In this document: positions 60,843 to 63,304 of the stretch, piece by piece
Position numbering within the stretch: the first letter of the stretch is position 1
How the letters are laid out: each line of letters begins with the position of its first letter
NCBI GenBank assembly: GCA_900548535.1
Contig: URLG01000004.1
Coordinates: 1 to 63,304, forward strand
DNA length: 63,304 bases
From: Candidatus Segatella intestinihominis
GTDB taxonomy: Bacteria; Bacteroidota; Bacteroidia; Bacteroidales; Bacteroidaceae
Reading direction: 5' to 3'
Made by a program: the position numbers and the translations under genes
The notes under the pieces: model-generated
Told to the model about the DNA's origin: nothing
What the model saw: the letters and a program-made list of their open reading frames with translations, nothing else
The model's database searches: none

Positions 60843-61508
60843 TTACCATTGTATCGGCACAATACCATTCTGCTGCAAATACTCATTGCAACGAGAGAAG
60901 TGATGATTGCCAAACCATCCACCTCTGTTAGCCGACAATGGCGAAGGATGCACGCTCTGCAATACCAAATGGCGACTTGCATCTATCAGCGAAGCCTTGC
61001 TGCGAGCATAACCACCCCAAAGGATAAACACCAAGTGGTCCTTGTCCTTGTTAAGAGCCTTGATGGCTGCATCGGTAAACTGCTCCCAGCCCTTGCGCTG
61101 ATGGCTCGCTGCCTGATGGGCACGAACGGTCAGAGTGGCGTTGAGCAACAATACGCCCTGCTTTGCCCATCGGGTCAAATCGCCCGTCTGTGGCATCGGT
61201 GTACCGAGGTCCATCTGTATCTCCTTGAAGATATTGACGAGTGATGGAGGGAAAGGTATGCCCGCAGGCACAGAGAAGCTCAGTCCCATCGCCTGTCCTG
61301 GCTCATGATAAGGGTCCTGACCGATAATCACCACCTTCACATCATCAAAAGGGCAAAGATTGAAGGCATTGAATATCAGCTTGCCAGGGGGATAACATGG
61401 CGTATGCAAGTATTCCTCCTTCACAAAGTTGGTGAGATCCACAAAGTATTGCTTGTCAAACTCATCACCTATATGCTGTCTCCAACTGTCTTCAATCTTT
61501 ACGTTCAT
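60843..61508 (-). CDS. ung: Uracil-DNA glycosylase, family 1
   Basis: Removes uracil from DNA. The 221-residue product has the water-activating loop VVIIGQDPYHEPGQAMGLSF (catalytic Asp), the Leu/Ser clamp PPSLVNIFKEI, LLLNATLTVR and the minor-groove loop HPSPLSANRGGWFG (catalytic His). Length is typical. It follows gpmI by 16 bases. Confidence 0.97.
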   Translation of the reverse strand: MNVKIEDSWRQHIGDEFDKQYFVDLTNFVKEEYLHTPCYPPGKLIFNAFNLCPFDDVKVVIIGQDPYHEPGQAMGLSFSVPAGIPFPPSLVNIFKEIQMDLGTPMPQTGDLTRWAKQGVLLLNATLTVRAHQAASHQRKGWEQFTDAAIKALNKDKDHLVFILWGGYARSKASLIDASRHLVLQSVHPSPLSANRGGWFGNHHFSRCNEYLQQNGIVPIQW

Positions 61509-61524
61509 ATTATATTAATGTATA

Positions 61525-63042
61525 TTAATCATTAATCAAGTTCTCACCAGTCATATCTGCTGGCTGCTCCAAGCCCATGATGTGGAGGATAGAAGGAGCA
61601 ACGTCTGCCAAACGACCATCCTTAACGGTAGCTGAGTTATTGTCAGTTACGTAGATGAATGGAACTGGGTTCAAAGAGTGAGCGGTGTTTGGTGTACCGT
61701 CCTCGTTGATAGCGTGGTCTGCATTACCATGGTCAGCGATGATGATAGCCTCATAATCGTTAGCCTTGGCAGCCTCGATAACGTCCTTTACACAGTTGTC
61801 AACAGCGTGAACAGCCTTAGCGATAGCGTTGTAGATACCAGTGTGACCTACCATATCACCATTAGCGAAGTTTACAACGATGAAGTCGTACTCCTGAGTG
61901 TTGATTGCACCAACCAACTTATCCTTTACCTCGTAAGCGCTCATCTCTGGCTTCAAGTCGTAAGTAGCCACCTTTGGAGAAGGAACCAGGATACGGTCCT
62001 CGCCCTCGTATGGAGTCTCACGACCACCATTGAAGAAGAATGTTACGTGCGCATACTTCTCTGTCTCTGCAGTATGGAGCTGCTTCTTGCCCTGTGCGCT
62101 CAAGTACTCACCGAGAGTGTTCATTACGTTCTCCTTAGGGAAGAGGATGTGAACACCCTGGAAGCTTGCATCGTATGGAGTCATGCAGTAGTACTGCAAG
62201 TCCTTGATGGTGTGCATGCCTTCCTCTGGCATATCCTGCTGAGTCAATACCTGTGTCAACTCCTTGGCACGGTCGTTACGGTAGTTGATGAAGATAACAA
62301 CATCACCCTCCTGGATAGTACCGTCAACCTTAGAGTTATTGATTGGCTTGATGAACTCGTCTGTTACGTCCTCATCATAGCTCTCCTGCATTGCCTTCAC
62401 CATATCGTCAGCCTGCTTACCCTTACCCTCAACGAGCAAGTCGTATGCTTCCTTCACACGGTTCCAGCGCTTGTCACGGTCCATAGCATAGAAACGACCT
62501 ACGATGCTTGCGATGTGTGCACCGTTCTTGTCGCAGCAAGCCTGAACCTCCTCAATGAAGCCCTTACCGCTCTTAGGGTCTGTATCACGGCCATCCATGA
62601 AGCAGTGAACGTATGTCTCCTTCAAACCATATTCCTTACCGATCTCAATCAACTTGAAGAGGTGATCCAAAGAAGAGTGAACACCACCGGTAGAAGTCAA
62701 GCCCATCAAGTGGAGTTTCTTACCAGTCTTCTGAGCATAGCTGTAAGCGTTGATGATTTCCTGATTCTTCAAGATGTCACCGCTCTCGCAAGCCTTGTTA
62801 ATCTTAACGAGGTCCTGATATACCACACGACCAGCACCGATGTTGAGGTGACCTACCTCTGAGTTACCCATCTGACCGTTAGGAAGACCTACGTCCTCGC
62901 CACAAGTCTGGAGAGTAGAATGTGCTGAAACTGCTGTCAAATAATCGAGATAAGGAGTTGGAGTCTTGAAGATAACATCACCCTTATCATGCTTACCGAT
63001 TCCCCATCCGTCGAGAATCATTAAAAGAGCTTTTTTTGCCAT
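61525..63042 (-). CDS. gpmI: 2,3-bisphosphoglycerate-independent phosphoglycerate mutase
   Basis: Interconverts 3- and 2-phosphoglycerate in glycolysis. The 505-residue product has the alkaline-phosphatase-type metal site (LLMILDGWGIG, NSEVGHLNIGAGRV with the active Ser). It continues with FMDGRDTDPKSG, the phosphotransferase domain (NYRNDRAKEL, ANGDMVGHTG) and IIADHGNADHAI with metal-binding Asp and His. I start at the ATG at 63042 (MAKKALLMIL); longer in-frame starts precede the promoter's expected start point. Confidence 0.96.
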   Translation of the reverse strand: MAKKALLMILDGWGIGKHDKGDVIFKTPTPYLDYLTAVSAHSTLQTCGEDVGLPNGQMGNSEVGHLNIGAGRVVYQDLVKINKACESGDILKNQEIINAYSYAQKTGKKLHLMGLTSTGGVHSSLDHLFKLIEIGKEYGLKETYVHCFMDGRDTDPKSGKGFIEEVQACCDKNGAHIASIVGRFYAMDRDKRWNRVKEAYDLLVEGKGKQADDMVKAMQESYDEDVTDEFIKPINNSKVDGTIQEGDVVIFINYRNDRAKELTQVLTQQDMPEEGMHTIKDLQYYCMTPYDASFQGVHILFPKENVMNTLGEYLSAQGKKQLHTAETEKYAHVTFFFNGGRETPYEGEDRILVPSPKVATYDLKPEMSAYEVKDKLVGAINTQEYDFIVVNFANGDMVGHTGIYNAIAKAVHAVDNCVKDVIEAAKANDYEAIIIADHGNADHAINEDGTPNTAHSLNPVPFIYVTDNNSATVKDGRLADVAPSILHIMGLEQPADMTGENLIND

Positions 63043-63079
63043 AATTACATAAAATAATTTAAATTCGAATTTCTGCCTG

Positions 63080-63110
63080 CAAAAGTACATAAAAAAGGGC
63101 GAATTGCAAA
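63080..63110 (-). promoter_or_regulatory. Promoter of gpmI
   Basis: On the minus strand TTTG (63110-63107), exactly 19 bases, then TACTTTTG (63087-63080). The leader to the ATG is about 30 bases. Confidence 0.8.
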
Positions 63111-63176
63111 ACAATTCTCCCTATATTTAATTATATTTATCATGTCTTTGGGTAACATCCAACCCTCATTACATGA

Positions 63177-63242
63177 ATAACTCGCCAAAACTGAAAAAAA
63201 ACATAATTTTGGCGAGTTATCCATAGCAATAACTCGCCAAAA
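63177..63242. repeat. Three exact 14-bp repeats upstream of the right-edge gene
   Basis: ATAACTCGCCAAAA occurs at 63177-63190 and 63229-63242, and inverted at 63207-63220. The last two form a perfect 14-bp stem with an 8-base loop. The repeats end 13 bases before a -7 box, so they look like operators. Confidence 0.85.
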
Positions 63243-63255
63243 CCAATTATTTTTG

Positions 63256-63304
63256 TATCTTTGCAACTGATAATATCTTATTATTATCCCAACGATTATG
63301 CAAG
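63256..63304 (+). promoter_or_regulatory. Promoter and first codons of a gene leaving the window
   Basis: TATCTTTG (63256-63263) matches the -7 consensus. An ATG at 63298 follows at the usual distance and reads Met-Gln before the window ends. The expected -33 region falls inside the third 14-bp repeat. The product cannot be named. Confidence 0.45.

Overview
The window looks like a chromosomal segment of a Bacteroidales bacterium, most likely Prevotella/Segatella. The grounds are SusC/SusD glycan systems, promoters of the Bacteroidota type (TTTG, about 19-20 bases, TAnnTTTG) before many genes, A-rich leaders with weak Shine-Dalgarno sites, a GlsA/GlsB-like glycine-lipid pair and a Bacteroidota-style dcw cluster. 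No phage, insertion sequence or CRISPR array was seen.

Layout. 1-5091 (minus): the 5' part of a SusC-type transporter, preceded by a membrane-spanning AraC-type regulator that has no kinase or receiver domain. 5245-6258 (plus): an orphan secreted SH3-like protein. 6259-6836: a gene-free, repeat-rich stretch. 6837-9222 (minus): an MBOAT acyltransferase and SGNH hydrolase pair, probably for O-acetylation of an envelope glycan. 9399-19168 (minus): a complete beta-1,4-galactan utilisation locus (SusC, SusD, SusE-like, GH53 endo-galactanase, GH2 beta-galactosidase). 19416-19730: divergent tRNA-Phe and tRNA-Pro. 19789-28627: a helix-hairpin-helix protein, two tandem sodium symporters, CYTH protein, a 50-residue membrane protein, prfB, an acyl-CoA ligase and an ArgE-like deacylase. 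28699-33754 (minus): dut, a TPR protein, a DUF4292 lipoprotein and an EnvC-like protein with a degenerate LytM domain. 33959-35296 (plus): dgt. 35297-35765: a second repeat-rich gap. 35766-37621 (minus): GlsB- and GlsA-like acyltransferases. 37968-53234 (plus): the dcw cell-wall and division cluster from rsmH to ftsZ, without mraZ, murF or ddl. 53264-63042: recO, tRNA-Glu, rpsT, gyrB, a GH95 fucosidase with a small partner protein, DUF3109, ung and gpmI. The last bases appear to begin another plus-strand gene behind a triple 14-bp repeat.

How the genes work together. In the galactan locus, surface SusD and SusE bind pectic galactan, GH53 cuts it, SusC imports the oligosaccharides and periplasmic GH2 releases galactose. 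No regulator adjoins it. The dcw genes make lipid II (murE, mraY, murD, murG, murC) and the division machine (ftsL, ftsI, ftsW, ftsQ, ftsA, ftsZ), with several 1-4 base overlaps. dut, dgt and ung all limit uracil in DNA or dNTP pools but lie in three places.

Most notable observation. The two convergent gene-free gaps (6383-6610 and 35458-35711) hold the same architecture: ten 9-mers in the same order, orientation and nearly the same spacing, with tandem copies 10 and 11 bp apart. The 9-mer differs between the loci (GGTGAAGAG versus GTGAGGTGT). I do not recognise this element family. All calls come from reading the sequence; no database search was run.
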